From Corynebacterium afermentans subsp. lipophilum (GTDB lineage Bacteria; Actinomycetota; Actinomycetes; Mycobacteriales; Mycobacteriaceae): a stretch of DNA of 64,000 nt. Position 1 is the stretch's first letter. Each line of letters starts with the position of its first letter. The position numbers were made by a program, and so were the translations under genes. The notes beneath the pieces are model-generated. The model was given only the letters and a program-made list of their open reading frames with translations, made no database searches and had not been told where the DNA came from. Shown piece after piece: positions 37,143 to 46,078 of this stretch. The stretch is taken from contig NZ_CP046530.1 of the NCBI RefSeq assembly GCF_030408375.1, positions 1,984,001-2,048,000 on the forward strand, given 5' to 3'.

Positions 37143-38076
37143 TGGTACCTCCGGAGACGTACTGGGCGTGGCCCTCGGTGGATTGCATGTAGGCCTCTTC
37201 CAGGGAGGCGCGGCGCTCGGCGAGCTCGGACAGCGGCACCCCGGCGGCGAAGGCGACGCGGCCGACGTCGTCGGAGGTGCGGTCCGGGATTTCGAACACG
37301 GCGCGGCCGTCGGCGTCCACGGCCCGTGTGAAGGGCATGGCCGTGTCGGCGTGCTGCAGCGCGGCGGCCAAGGAGGCGGCGGCGTCTTCTGTGGGTGTGC
37401 GCACGATGGTGGTCACGCCCGAGTTTGCGCGGATGAACTCGGCCATGGACGTGTTGGCAACCAGGCGGCCGCGGCCGATGATGATCAGGTCTTCGGCGGT
37501 CTGCGCCATCTCGGCGAGCAGGTGGGAGGACACGAGCACGGTGCGCCCCTCGGCCGCCAGGGACTGCAACAGCCCGCGCACCCAGCGGATGCCGGCAGGA
37601 TCGAGGCCGTTGACGGGCTCGTCCAGGATCAGGTACTCCGGGTCGCCGAGCAGCGCCGCCGCGATGCCGAGGCGCTGGCCCATGCCGAGGGAGAACCCGC
37701 CGACGTGTTTGCCGGCGACGTCGCTTAAGCCCACCAGCTCGAGCACTTCGTCCACGCGGGTGCGCGGCAGCCCGGCGGCTTGCGCTTGCCAGAGCAGGCT
37801 GGCGCGGGCGGAGCGGTTGGGGTGGACGCCTTTAGCGTCGAGAAGCGCGCCCACTTTGCGCGCGGGGTTGGGAAGCTGGCGGTAGGGCACGCCGTCGATG
37901 AGCGCGGTGCCGGATGTGGGGCGGTCCAGGCCCAAGATCATGCGCATGGTGGTGGATTTACCTGCGCCGTTGGGGCCGAGGAAGCCGGTGACGACGCCGG
38001 GTTTGACGGTGAACGTGAGGTCGTCAACCGCTTGGACGGCGCCGTACCGTTTGGTCAGGCCTTGCACTTCAATCAT
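37135..38076 (-). CDS. ABC transporter ATP-binding protein
   Basis: ATG 38076 (MIEVQGLTKRYG) was chosen; the open frame to 38172 has no homology and is inside the NUDIX gene. The 313-residue protein has Walker A GPNGAGKST, signature GFSLGMGQRLGIA, Walker B YLILDEPVNGLD and the H-loop VSSHLL, followed by a C-terminal DUF4162-like domain. It overlaps the permease gene by eight bases and the NUDIX gene by eight bases, so the three form one operon. Confidence 0.95.
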   Translation of the reverse strand: MIEVQGLTKRYGAVQAVDDLTFTVKPGVVTGFLGPNGAGKSTTMRMILGLDRPTSGTALIDGVPYRQLPNPARKVGALLDAKGVHPNRSARASLLWQAQAAGLPRTRVDEVLELVGLSDVAGKHVGGFSLGMGQRLGIAAALLGDPEYLILDEPVNGLDPAGIRWVRGLLQSLAAEGRTVLVSSHLLAEMAQTAEDLIIIGRGRLVANTSMAEFIRANSGVTTIVRTPTEDAAASLAAALQHADTAMPFTRAVDADGRAVFEIPDRTSDDVGRVAFAAGVPLSELAERRASLEEAYMQSTEGHAQYVSGGTNA

Positions 38077-38548
38077 GCGGTTCAGTATGCACCATGGCTT
38101 TGGCGAGCACACTGCTGAGCGAGGCCGCGAAGCCCGGGTGCAGCTCAAACCCCGAAACCTCATGCAGGCCAACCCAACGCAGTTCCTCCGATTCCTCGTT
38201 GGCGGTCACGGCCAGCGGCGCCTGGCACAGCGCGATGACGGTGGTGTAGCTCCACTCCGGCAGCTCCGTGGTGACTACTTCCTCGACTACGTTGATACGC
38301 TCCGGGTCGATGGCGCACTCCTCCACGGACTCGCGCACCGCCGCCTGCGCTGGGGTTTCGTGGCTGTCGCGGGCGCCGCCGGGGATGCCCCAGGTTCCGC
38401 CCTGGGCGGTCCAGGTGGCGCGATGCTGCAGCAGCACTTTCGCGTCTGCTCCCTGACCGGCGATGAGAAAAAGGCCGGCGGCGCCGAAGCGCCCCCAGAG
38501 TTTTGTGCCGTCGGGTGTGGTGACCCAGCCGTTTCCGTCGCCAAGCAT
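38069..38548 (-). CDS. NUDIX hydrolase
   Basis: ATG 38548 follows TACAGT by seven bases (leaderless type). The 159-residue protein has a NUDIX box GARDSHETPAQAAVRESVEE at the expected place, matching GX5EX7REUXEE. NUDIX enzymes hydrolyse nucleoside diphosphate derivatives; the substrate cannot be read. It is the first gene of the ABC transporter operon and is divergent from glnX with 37 bp between starts. Confidence 0.9.
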   Translation of the reverse strand: MLGDGNGWVTTPDGTKLWGRFGAAGLFLIAGQGADAKVLLQHRATWTAQGGTWGIPGGARDSHETPAQAAVRESVEECAIDPERINVVEEVVTTELPEWSYTTVIALCQAPLAVTANEESEELRWVGLHEVSGFELHPGFAASLSSVLAKAMVHTEPHD

Positions 38549-38585
38549 GGCCCCCACTGTAGGTGGGAACAGTTATCATTGCGGA

Positions 38586-39971
38586 ATGGTGACGCAAAGC
38601 AGGCCGAGCGACGACGCGTGGCTCGACGAGCTCGAAGCGCGCCCGGCGCACCCGCGGCTGCACGGCGTCCTCCACGGCCCGCTCGCCGGCCCCTTAAGAA
38701 TGGGACGGCGCGGCCACGCGTTCGCGCAGACCACCCCGGGCAAGCTCATCGTGGTGATGGTGCTGCTGACCGCCATGCTGCTCGCGGCGGGGCTGTCCAT
38801 GAGCCAGTCCATGTCCAGCCGCAACCAGTCGCTGGACACGGTGCGCGAGGCCACGGAGCCGATGAGCGCGGCCGCCCACCTGCTCTCCACCTCCCTGCTG
38901 CGCGCCGACACCATCGCGGCGGGCGGGTTTGTCCAGCCCGGGCCGCTGTCGCACGAGGACGTGCAGGCCTACTCCGCCGCGCTGGACACAGCGGTCAGCT
39001 CCGCCAGCGAGATTTACAAGGGCGCGGTAGAGGCCGACACCGCCACCAGCGAGCGTATCGAGGAGCTGGTCAGCGAAATCCAGCGGGACCTTCCCGTCTA
39101 CGCGGGCTTAAACGAGCGCGCCCGGGTGAACCAGCGCATGGGCAACCCGGTGGGCGTGGCCTACATGTCCGAGGCATCCAGCATCATGCGCACCCGCATG
39201 CTGGTGGCCGCCTCCGAGATCAACGCGCTGACCCGCGAGGACGTGGCGAAGGAGATGCGGCGCTTGTCCGAGCCGCAGTGGGTGCCGTTGTCCGGCCTGG
39301 TCGCTGCACTCGGGTTCCTCGTGCTCACGCAGTGGTGGCTGTGGCGGGTGTTCCGCCGCCGCCTGAACAAGGGTTTTCTCGCCGGCACCCTCGCGGTGGT
39401 GGTGGCGCTGAGCTGGGCCTCTGTGTCGAACTACCAGTCCTGGCGCAACGGCTCGGTGGAGTATGAGCGGGCGGCGAAGCCCTGGGAGGAACTCACCGTC
39501 GCCCGCTTCGACGCGCTGCAGACGCGCACGGACGAGACGTTCGCGCTGCTGCGCCGCCAGTCGGTGGTGCACTCGTCCCGGGCGTTTGACGGGACGTATG
39601 CGTCGGTGAGCGCGGCGCTCGCAACGGCTGAGGAGTACGGCGGGGAGCAGCAGCTTATCGACGACGCACGCGACGCCCTGCGCACTTGGTCCTACGAGCA
39701 CAACGAGCTGGTCGGCGCTTTGAACTCCGGTAGCTACGAACAGGCGGCGGACCTGTTGGTTTCCAGCGGCGGGGCGGGCGAGGCGCCGTTCAGGGACCTG
39801 GACGCGGCGCTGTCCAAACTCATCGCCTCCTCCCGGGAAGGCACGCAGGCCTACATCGACGCCTCGTTGGACGCGACGCGGCAGGTCTCCGCGGTGGTGG
39901 CGCTTTTGTCCATGCTGGCTGTGGTCTGCACGTGGCTGGGCATCCGCAGAAGGCTGGGTGAGTACTTATGA
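38586..39971 (+). CDS. glnX: GlnX-like membrane sensor protein
   Basis: ATG 38586 follows TATCAT by six bases, so the transcript may be leaderless; a longer frame from 38463 lies in the divergent NUDIX gene. The 461-residue protein has four hydrophobic segments: near 55-75 (LIVVMVLLTAMLLAAGLSM), near 235-255, near 262-280, and at the C-terminus (VVALLSMLAVVCTWLGI). Two extracellular helical domains lie between them. This is the layout of GlnX, which with GlnH senses aspartate/glutamate and acts on PknG. It overlaps glnH by four bases. Confidence 0.9.
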   Translation: MVTQSRPSDDAWLDELEARPAHPRLHGVLHGPLAGPLRMGRRGHAFAQTTPGKLIVVMVLLTAMLLAAGLSMSQSMSSRNQSLDTVREATEPMSAAAHLLSTSLLRADTIAAGGFVQPGPLSHEDVQAYSAALDTAVSSASEIYKGAVEADTATSERIEELVSEIQRDLPVYAGLNERARVNQRMGNPVGVAYMSEASSIMRTRMLVAASEINALTREDVAKEMRRLSEPQWVPLSGLVAALGFLVLTQWWLWRVFRRRLNKGFLAGTLAVVVALSWASVSNYQSWRNGSVEYERAAKPWEELTVARFDALQTRTDETFALLRRQSVVHSSRAFDGTYASVSAALATAEEYGGEQQLIDDARDALRTWSYEHNELVGALNSGSYEQAADLLVSSGGAGEAPFRDLDAALSKLIASSREGTQAYIDASLDATRQVSAVVALLSMLAVVCTWLGIRRRLGEYL

Positions 39972-40984
39972 GAACGACGTGGGCCGCGAGCGCGGCGGCT
40001 GTAACGGCGCTGGTACTGGCGCTGGCAGGCTGCTCCGAGGAGCCGTCGCCGGTGCGCGCCACCATCGCCCCGGAGCAGGAAACCTCCACCACCCGCGAGC
40101 TGCTGCCGCTGCCGCCCGGCGCGACACTCGAAGGCGCGCAGGGGGTGCCGGCGGAACCCTACGTGTCGTCGAAATTGGAATGGGAGGGCTCGCTCAATCC
40201 GCGCGAGGCCGAGGAAGCCACCCCGAACGTAGACCGCATCAAGCGCCGCGGCCGGCTGGTGGTGGGCATCGACCAGTCCCTGTACTTGCTGGCGTTCCGC
40301 GACACCGCCAGCGGCGAGCTGCGCGGGCTGGAGGTGGACCTCGCCCGCGCGATCGCGGAGGACATTTTCGACGAGGAAAGCACCGGGATCAACCGCCTGG
40401 ACCTGCGGTTTGTGGACTCGGCGGCGCGCGCCGAGGCGCTGAACAACGGCGAGGTGGACATTGTCATCCGCACCATGTCTATTACCCGGGAGCGCGCGGA
40501 GTCGATCGATTTTTCCACCCCGTACCTGACCTCTGGCGTGCGGGTTCTGGTGCCGCGGGACCGGGGAGTGGACGACATCAACCAGCTGGGCGGCAAAACG
40601 GTGTGCATCGTCGACGGCACGAACCTGACCCAGATCGCGCGCACGTTCACACCGCATTCGGAGATTTTGCGCACCCGCTCCTGGTCCGACTGCCTAATGG
40701 CTACGCAGCAGTTCCAGGCGGACGCGATTATGGCGGACGATTCCATCCTGGCGGGCTTGTCCGCGCAGGACCCGTACGCGAAGATCCTGCCGGGCACGCT
40801 GGCCTCGCAGTACTACGGCGTGGGGATCCCGAAGGGCCAGGCGGACCTGGTGAGGCAGGTCAACACGACGCTGGAGCGGATGCGTAACGACGGCACGTGG
40901 TCGCAGCTCTACTCCACCTGGCTCGGAGGCTCCATCGCGGAGTCCTCCCCGCCACCGCTGATGTACCGCAAGGAGGGGCAGTGA
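39968..40984 (+). CDS. glnH: GlnH solute-binding lipoprotein
   Basis: The 338-residue protein has a lipobox LALAGC with Cys22 and a family-3 solute-binding domain (RLVVGIDQSLYLLAF, then GLEVDLARAIAEDIF). With no transporter genes beside it, it is a sensor, not an importer part. GlnH binds acidic amino acids in M. tuberculosis and C. glutamicum (published for homologues). ATGA overlap with glnX and GTGA overlap with pknG show one operon. Confidence 0.95.
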   Translation: MRTTWAASAAAVTALVLALAGCSEEPSPVRATIAPEQETSTTRELLPLPPGATLEGAQGVPAEPYVSSKLEWEGSLNPREAEEATPNVDRIKRRGRLVVGIDQSLYLLAFRDTASGELRGLEVDLARAIAEDIFDEESTGINRLDLRFVDSAARAEALNNGEVDIVIRTMSITRERAESIDFSTPYLTSGVRVLVPRDRGVDDINQLGGKTVCIVDGTNLTQIARTFTPHSEILRTRSWSDCLMATQQFQADAIMADDSILAGLSAQDPYAKILPGTLASQYYGVGIPKGQADLVRQVNTTLERMRNDGTWSQLYSTWLGGSIAESSPPPLMYRKEGQ

Positions 40985-43368
40985 GCACGGAACGCAATGA
41001 ACAGGACCCGCTGGAGCAGCACACCGAGGCGGTGGCCTTCGACCCCTTCGCGGATGATGAGGATGACGCCGAGCCGGGCACCGAGGCGGTAGCGTTTGAC
41101 CCCTTCGCCGACGACGAGACGGACTACTCCGCCATGGGCGAAATGGCCGGCCTACTCAAAGACTTGGACGAGCTGCGCAAGGGCAGCAACCGCGAGGACA
41201 CCTCCCAGCGCTCACGCAGGCTCGCCCTCGACACGTTCCGCGAGCGCCGCGGCACCCGCCGCGCCACCCGCGTCGTCGCCGACGGCATGGTTGAGCTGCC
41301 CTGGGTGGAGCCCACCGAACCGAAAGAGGCGCTGATCGACCCGGAGCCGGCCGTGGTGGAAAAGGGCATCGCCCCGCCGACACTGCACCCGGGCGACGTG
41401 GTGGCCAGCCAGTACGAAATCATGGGCGTGATCGCCCACGGCGGCATGGGCTGGATCTACCTGGCGCAAGACCACCACGTGGCCGGGCGCGTGGTGGTGC
41501 TCAAAGGGCTGCACTCCACAGACAACCCGGACGAAGCGGCGGCTGCCGCGGCCGAGCGCGAGTTCCTGGCGGAAATGGCCCACCCCGGCATCGTGCAGAT
41601 CTTCAACTTCATCGACGATCCGCGCGTGCCCGGCGGGTTCACTGTCATGGAGTACGTGGGCGGGCCGAGTTTGCGGGCATGGCGGAATGCGTCGACAAGC
41701 AAGGTGCTCCAACCCGACATCGCGATCGCGTACATGCTCGAAGTGCTGCCGGCGCTGGACTACCTGCACTCGCGCGGCGTGGTGTACAACGACCTGAAGC
41801 CGGACAACATCATCGTCACCGAAGACCAGGTCAAGCTCATCGACATGGGCGCGGTCTCCGGCATCGGCGCCTACGGGTTCATCTACGGCACGAAGGGGTT
41901 CCAGGCGCCGGAGGTGGCAACCGAAGGGCCTTCCGTATCCTCCGACGTGTACACGGTGGGCCGCACGCTGGCCTCGCTGGTGGTGGACCTGCCGCAGACC
42001 GACGGGGTGTACGACCCGGGCCTGCCCTCCCCCATCGACGAGCCGCTGTTTCGCCAATACACCTCCCTGTACCGTTTGCTCGCCCGCTGCTGCAACGAGG
42101 ACCCGGCGCAGCGCTTCACCAGCCTGATCGAGCTGGAGGCGCAGATGCTCGGCGTGCTGCGAGAAATCGTCGCCGTGCGCGACGGGCGCACCTACCCCGC
42201 GCAGCACTCCCTGTTCTCCCCGCAACGTACGACGTTCGGCACAAAGCACCTCGTCTTCCGCACCGACCAGCTCATCGACGGAATCGCCCGTAGCGTGGAC
42301 ATCACCCCGCAGGAAGTCGTTGCCGCTCTGCCGTCGCCGCTGGTCAACCGCGACGACGTCGGCGCCGCCATGCTGCAGGGCTCCTCCTACGCCGAGCCGC
42401 GCGAAACGCTGGAGACGCTGCGTCAAGCCATGACCACACCGCAGTACGAGCACTCCGTGGAAATCCCCTTCGGAGTCGTGCGCACCATGCTCGACCTCGG
42501 TCTGACCACCCAGGCGCGCACCTGGCTGCGCTCACTTTCGGAGCGCTTCGGCGACAACTGGCGCTACTTCTGGTACGCGGGCGTTGTGGAGACACTGTTG
42601 GGCGACTTCAACTCCGCTAAGACCTCTTTCTCCGAAGTGCTCAATCAGCTACCCGGCGAGGCCGCACCGAAACTCGCCCTCGCCGCAGTCAGCGAGCTCC
42701 TCCTGCAGGAGGGCGGGTATCAATCGAGCGAGCTGCTTCACGACGAGCTCGCGCCCGCCGCAGCCGGCCTTAGCCAACACCTCCGCGACGTGCCGGACGA
42801 CGTGTTCGAGCACATGGCCGCCGACGGCGTCACCGACGGCACCTGGTCGCTGACCGTGACCTCCCCCGAGGGGCTGCGCTTCCACGCCACCCGCCTCTAC
42901 GCGCTGGTGTGGATGACCAACCCCACCACCGTCTCCTCCGCATTCGGCCTGGCCCGGATGCTCATGTGCGAGCGCGAAGTGGGTCTGGCCATCAAGGCTC
43001 TGGACAAGGTCCCCAATGCGTCGCGCCACTACCGCATGGCGCAGCTGACCGCCATTTTGTGCCTGGTTACGGAGGGCGCCACTGAAGACCACATCCGGCT
43101 CGCCGCCCGCAGGCTGGAGCAGATCCCCTCCACCGAACCGCGGTTTTTGCAGATCAAAGTCGCCGTCATCGAGGCCGGCCTGACGTACCTGCGTTCCCAC
43201 GAGGCGTCGACCAACGTGGCGCTCTTCGAGTACCCGTTCACCATCCGGGGGCTGCGCCGCGGCCTCGCCCAGACGCTGCGGGACCAAGCCCGAGTGGCGC
43301 CGTACCCGAAGCACCGGTACGCGCTGGTGGACCTCGCCAACAAGGTCCGCCCCGCCACCTGGTTCTAG
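40981..43368 (+). CDS. pknG: Serine/threonine protein kinase PknG
   Basis: GTG 40981 overlaps the glnH stop; an upstream frame from 40897 is inside glnH. The 795-residue protein has a kinase domain with HGGMGWIYLAQ, Lys175 in VVVLKGL, Asp271 in YNDLKPDNII and a DMG in place of DFG, and a C-terminal TPR domain (about 480-780). As in C. glutamicum, the Cys-rich rubredoxin-like part of the mycobacterial kinase is missing. Residues 15-26 and 34-45 repeat TEAVAFDPFADD, with Thr15 and Thr34 as candidate phosphorylation sites. PknG phosphorylates the FHA protein OdhI/GarA and so controls 2-oxoglutarate dehydrogenase. Confidence 0.95.
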   Translation: MSTERNEQDPLEQHTEAVAFDPFADDEDDAEPGTEAVAFDPFADDETDYSAMGEMAGLLKDLDELRKGSNREDTSQRSRRLALDTFRERRGTRRATRVVADGMVELPWVEPTEPKEALIDPEPAVVEKGIAPPTLHPGDVVASQYEIMGVIAHGGMGWIYLAQDHHVAGRVVVLKGLHSTDNPDEAAAAAAEREFLAEMAHPGIVQIFNFIDDPRVPGGFTVMEYVGGPSLRAWRNASTSKVLQPDIAIAYMLEVLPALDYLHSRGVVYNDLKPDNIIVTEDQVKLIDMGAVSGIGAYGFIYGTKGFQAPEVATEGPSVSSDVYTVGRTLASLVVDLPQTDGVYDPGLPSPIDEPLFRQYTSLYRLLARCCNEDPAQRFTSLIELEAQMLGVLREIVAVRDGRTYPAQHSLFSPQRTTFGTKHLVFRTDQLIDGIARSVDITPQEVVAALPSPLVNRDDVGAAMLQGSSYAEPRETLETLRQAMTTPQYEHSVEIPFGVVRTMLDLGLTTQARTWLRSLSERFGDNWRYFWYAGVVETLLGDFNSAKTSFSEVLNQLPGEAAPKLALAAVSELLLQEGGYQSSELLHDELAPAAAGLSQHLRDVPDDVFEHMAADGVTDGTWSLTVTSPEGLRFHATRLYALVWMTNPTTVSSAFGLARMLMCEREVGLAIKALDKVPNASRHYRMAQLTAILCLVTEGATEDHIRLAARRLEQIPSTEPRFLQIKVAVIEAGLTYLRSHEASTNVALFEYPFTIRGLRRGLAQTLRDQARVAPYPKHRYALVDLANKVRPATWF

Positions 43369-43387
43369 GGGGTTGGGCGCCGTTCCC

Positions 43388-43510
43388 AAATTTGTTCACC
43401 CCGGCCGGGTGCTGTCGGTGAACAAATCCCCTTTTGGCGGTTGATTTGTTCATTTTCCGCAGGTCGCCGAAAACCTGAGGCAGATCTATTCATCGCGCGG
43501 TGAATTAATC
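43388..43510. repeat. Compound palindromic element F (GATTTGTTCACC unit)
   Basis: AATTTGTTCACC (43389) pairs with GGTGAACAAATCC (43417). A further GATTTGTTCAT (43443) and a diverged pair, GATCTATTCATC (43483) with GGTGAATTAATCC (43499), follow. Five copies of one unit alternate in orientation. It starts 19 bases after the pknG stop. The GGTGAA...ATCC core is shared with elements D and E. Confidence 0.78.
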
Positions 43511-43603
43511 CGCCGGGGCGGCGGGAACCGAGCGAGGCCGCTGGCCCGCCGACACTTCACGGCGGAATCTGTCAGCCGGCCCCCATCGGCCCAGGTCAGC
43601 GCA

Positions 43604-43641
43604 AACGGCTGCCGTAATCTGTCAGGATTACGGCAGCCGTT
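43604..43641. terminator. Bidirectional terminator, pknG and metalloprotease gene
   Basis: A perfect 16-bp stem (43604-43619 against 43626-43641) with a six-base loop lies between the converging ends of pknG and the metalloprotease gene. There is no clear T-run on either side. Confidence 0.85.
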
Positions 43642-43656
43642 CCAGCGGTGGCGGGT

Positions 43657-46074
43657 TTAGATGAAACCGCCCATGACAGCTGCCGCGCCGCCGAGACCGA
43701 CAACCGCCAGGATGGCGATGATCACGCCCACGATCGTGCCGGCGCTGCTGCCGGCCTCCTTGCCACCCTTGGTTTTCGGGGTCGGCTCCTCCTGGCTCGG
43801 GGACGCCCCCGTCTTCGGAGCGGGTGCCGAAGACGGCTTGGACTTAGTCGCACCGTTGAGCTCGGTTACGGCAGGGCCGCGGGTGCCGGGCTGCACCGGC
43901 TGGTTCGCGGTGGTAGGCACCGGTGCCGGCTTGGCCAGGGTCGGCTTCGCCGGGTCCTTCTTGCCCACGGTGTCGCGCGCGGCCTGGAGGTGCTCGGAAT
44001 TGTTCTTCTCCAGCTCCTTAACCAGCTCGTCCATCTGCTCGGTGGTGTAGTTGAGCACGGAGAACTCGTTGGTTTCCTCGGCGACCAGGTGGCCGTTGGC
44101 GTTGTACACGCGGAACTTCACCGGCATGGAGGAATCCTTGTAGCCGGCGGTGTTGGCGATCGGCACCTCGACCGACAGCTTGCTCTGTTCCTTCAGCGCG
44201 CCTTCCACCGGGTACGTCTCGCGGAACTTGCCGCCCGGGTAGTCCACCTGCAGGGTGAATTCGTGCAGGTCGATGCCCAGGTTGGACAGCTCCAGGTGCA
44301 CCTTGGAGTCGGAGCGGTTGGCGATGATGACGTTCTTGATGCCCTCGCGCTCGCCCAAAACGCGGATGCCGGCCTTGCCGTTGTTCTCCTCTGCCGCCAT
44401 GACCACGAGCTCGTCCACACGCGGGTGGCTGTGTCCGGACTCCGACGGGTCCTCGGACACGCCGGTGGAGCCGGTGGCCTTAGCGATCTCACCGTTGACC
44501 ACGTCCAGGTTGTCCCAGTCGGCGGCGATGTTGTAGTTGCCGGTGAAGCACTGCGCGGTGCCGTCGTAGCAGGACTTCGGGATGCCGATGTTGTCGTTGG
44601 CGGTGGAGTTCTTGTCCGAGTAGTCGAAGTGGCTGAACTGGTACAGGTAGTTCATCACGGACTTGTACTTGGGCACGTAGGCGCTGTCCGGCTTCTTCAC
44701 CTGAGACGCGCCGGAGTGGGTCAGGCCCAGGTTGTGGCCGAACTCGTGGAGGATGGTGTTGCGCATCTGCTCCTGGGACGTCATCAGGTAGTTCTTGGCC
44801 ACGTAGAACGCGCCGTCGGAGATCAGCCCGTTGCCGGAGGACAGGTTGCCCACCTCCTGCTGGTCGCCGATGATGCCCACGCGGAAGACGGACTGGCGCG
44901 CGCCCAGCAGGTTCTTGCGGTCCTTGACCAGGCGCACACCGGGCACCTCCGCGCGGCCGTTGGCGTCCTTGAAGTAGATCGGCGCGTAGTCGATGGTGTC
45001 GCCACCCTGGAGTTCGATACCCGGGATGTTGCTGTAGTAGTCGCCGGCGTCGATGTGCAGGTTGTAGCCGCGGCGGTCGAACAGGTCCACCAGGTCGTTG
45101 AGGATCTGGCGCGACGGGCGGTAGACGTTCACGTTCGCGTCGGCGCACTCCAGGAACTGACCGAAGTCGTCTTCAGTGGCAGCGTACTGGCGCTTTTCAG
45201 AGCAGCCCTTGGTCTCCCACTCGGACTTCATCCAGTTCAGCTGGAGGAAAAGGTCCGGTTTGTTCGGGTCCGCGCCCCAGCGGTGCAGCGGGAACTGGTT
45301 GCCGTCGGCGTCGGTGTAGCCGTTGATTTCCCACTCGTCGGGCAGGCCGTCGCCGTCGGAATCCTTCAGCGCCTCGTTCGCGTCGCCGGCGATGGTCATG
45401 CGCGCGCTCAGCGATTTGCCGTGGCGCTCCCACACGCCCGCGAAGTAGCTGTCTCCGTCGTTCGCGCCTGCTTCTGCGGAATGCTGGCTTTTGCCGGTGC
45501 CGGTGGAATCGGCGCCCTCGAACTTGGTGTGCAGCTGGTAGCGGCCGCCAACGTCGATGGTGTAGCCCTTCGCGCCCGCCGCATCGGAGGTGATCGGGTA
45601 GTCGTAGGCCATCAGTCCGTCCGTGAGCACCAGCTTCAGATCCTTTTTGCCGCTGGTGCTTTTCAGCTCCACCCGCACGTCCACTTCCTTCGAGGTGACG
45701 GTGAAAGTGCGCACGAGCTCCACGCCGAGCTTCGGGTCGGTGTGGGTCAGGGTGACAACGTCGCCTTCGTTGTTGGAGGCGGGCTGGACCTTGGTGTTCT
45801 CGCCTGCGAATTCGACCTTTTGGCCGTCCGCGTAGACGTCCAGGTAGAACGCCGTGGGCATCAGGCCGGAGGAGAGGCTGTTGTACATCAGCCAGGACAC
45901 GCGGCCCTTGTTCACGTCGACGTTTTGGAAACCCTCGTTTGAACCTGTGGTCACACCGACCTGGTAGCTCTTCGACAGGTCCACAGCTGCGTCGGCGGTA
46001 ACCGGCAGCGTGACGCCGGCGGTGAGGCCGAGTGCGACTGCAGCCGCGATTGCTTTCTTACCTGTGTGCATCAT
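43657..46074 (-). CDS. Secreted membrane-tethered zinc metalloprotease
   Basis: The 805-residue protein has a signal peptide ending TADAA, an N-terminal beta domain, a Ca-binding thrombospondin-3-like repeat (DSDGDGLPDEWEINGYTDAD), and a metzincin-type zinc site HEFGHNLGLTH near residue 440 with a Met-turn candidate SVMNYLY. A Pro/Thr/Lys-rich linker leads to one C-terminal hydrophobic helix (GTIVGVIIAILAVVGLGGAA). The ATG is four bases past the stop of the stalk-protein gene, so the two are co-translated. Either of two tandem ATGs (46074, 46071) may be used. The target is unknown; processing of surface proteins is plausible. Confidence 0.88.
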   Translation of the reverse strand: MMHTGKKAIAAAVALGLTAGVTLPVTADAAVDLSKSYQVGVTTGSNEGFQNVDVNKGRVSWLMYNSLSSGLMPTAFYLDVYADGQKVEFAGENTKVQPASNNEGDVVTLTHTDPKLGVELVRTFTVTSKEVDVRVELKSTSGKKDLKLVLTDGLMAYDYPITSDAAGAKGYTIDVGGRYQLHTKFEGADSTGTGKSQHSAEAGANDGDSYFAGVWERHGKSLSARMTIAGDANEALKDSDGDGLPDEWEINGYTDADGNQFPLHRWGADPNKPDLFLQLNWMKSEWETKGCSEKRQYAATEDDFGQFLECADANVNVYRPSRQILNDLVDLFDRRGYNLHIDAGDYYSNIPGIELQGGDTIDYAPIYFKDANGRAEVPGVRLVKDRKNLLGARQSVFRVGIIGDQQEVGNLSSGNGLISDGAFYVAKNYLMTSQEQMRNTILHEFGHNLGLTHSGASQVKKPDSAYVPKYKSVMNYLYQFSHFDYSDKNSTANDNIGIPKSCYDGTAQCFTGNYNIAADWDNLDVVNGEIAKATGSTGVSEDPSESGHSHPRVDELVVMAAEENNGKAGIRVLGEREGIKNVIIANRSDSKVHLELSNLGIDLHEFTLQVDYPGGKFRETYPVEGALKEQSKLSVEVPIANTAGYKDSSMPVKFRVYNANGHLVAEETNEFSVLNYTTEQMDELVKELEKNNSEHLQAARDTVGKKDPAKPTLAKPAPVPTTANQPVQPGTRGPAVTELNGATKSKPSSAPAPKTGASPSQEEPTPKTKGGKEAGSSAGTIVGVIIAILAVVGLGGAAAVMGGFI

Positions 46075-46078
46075 GCGC

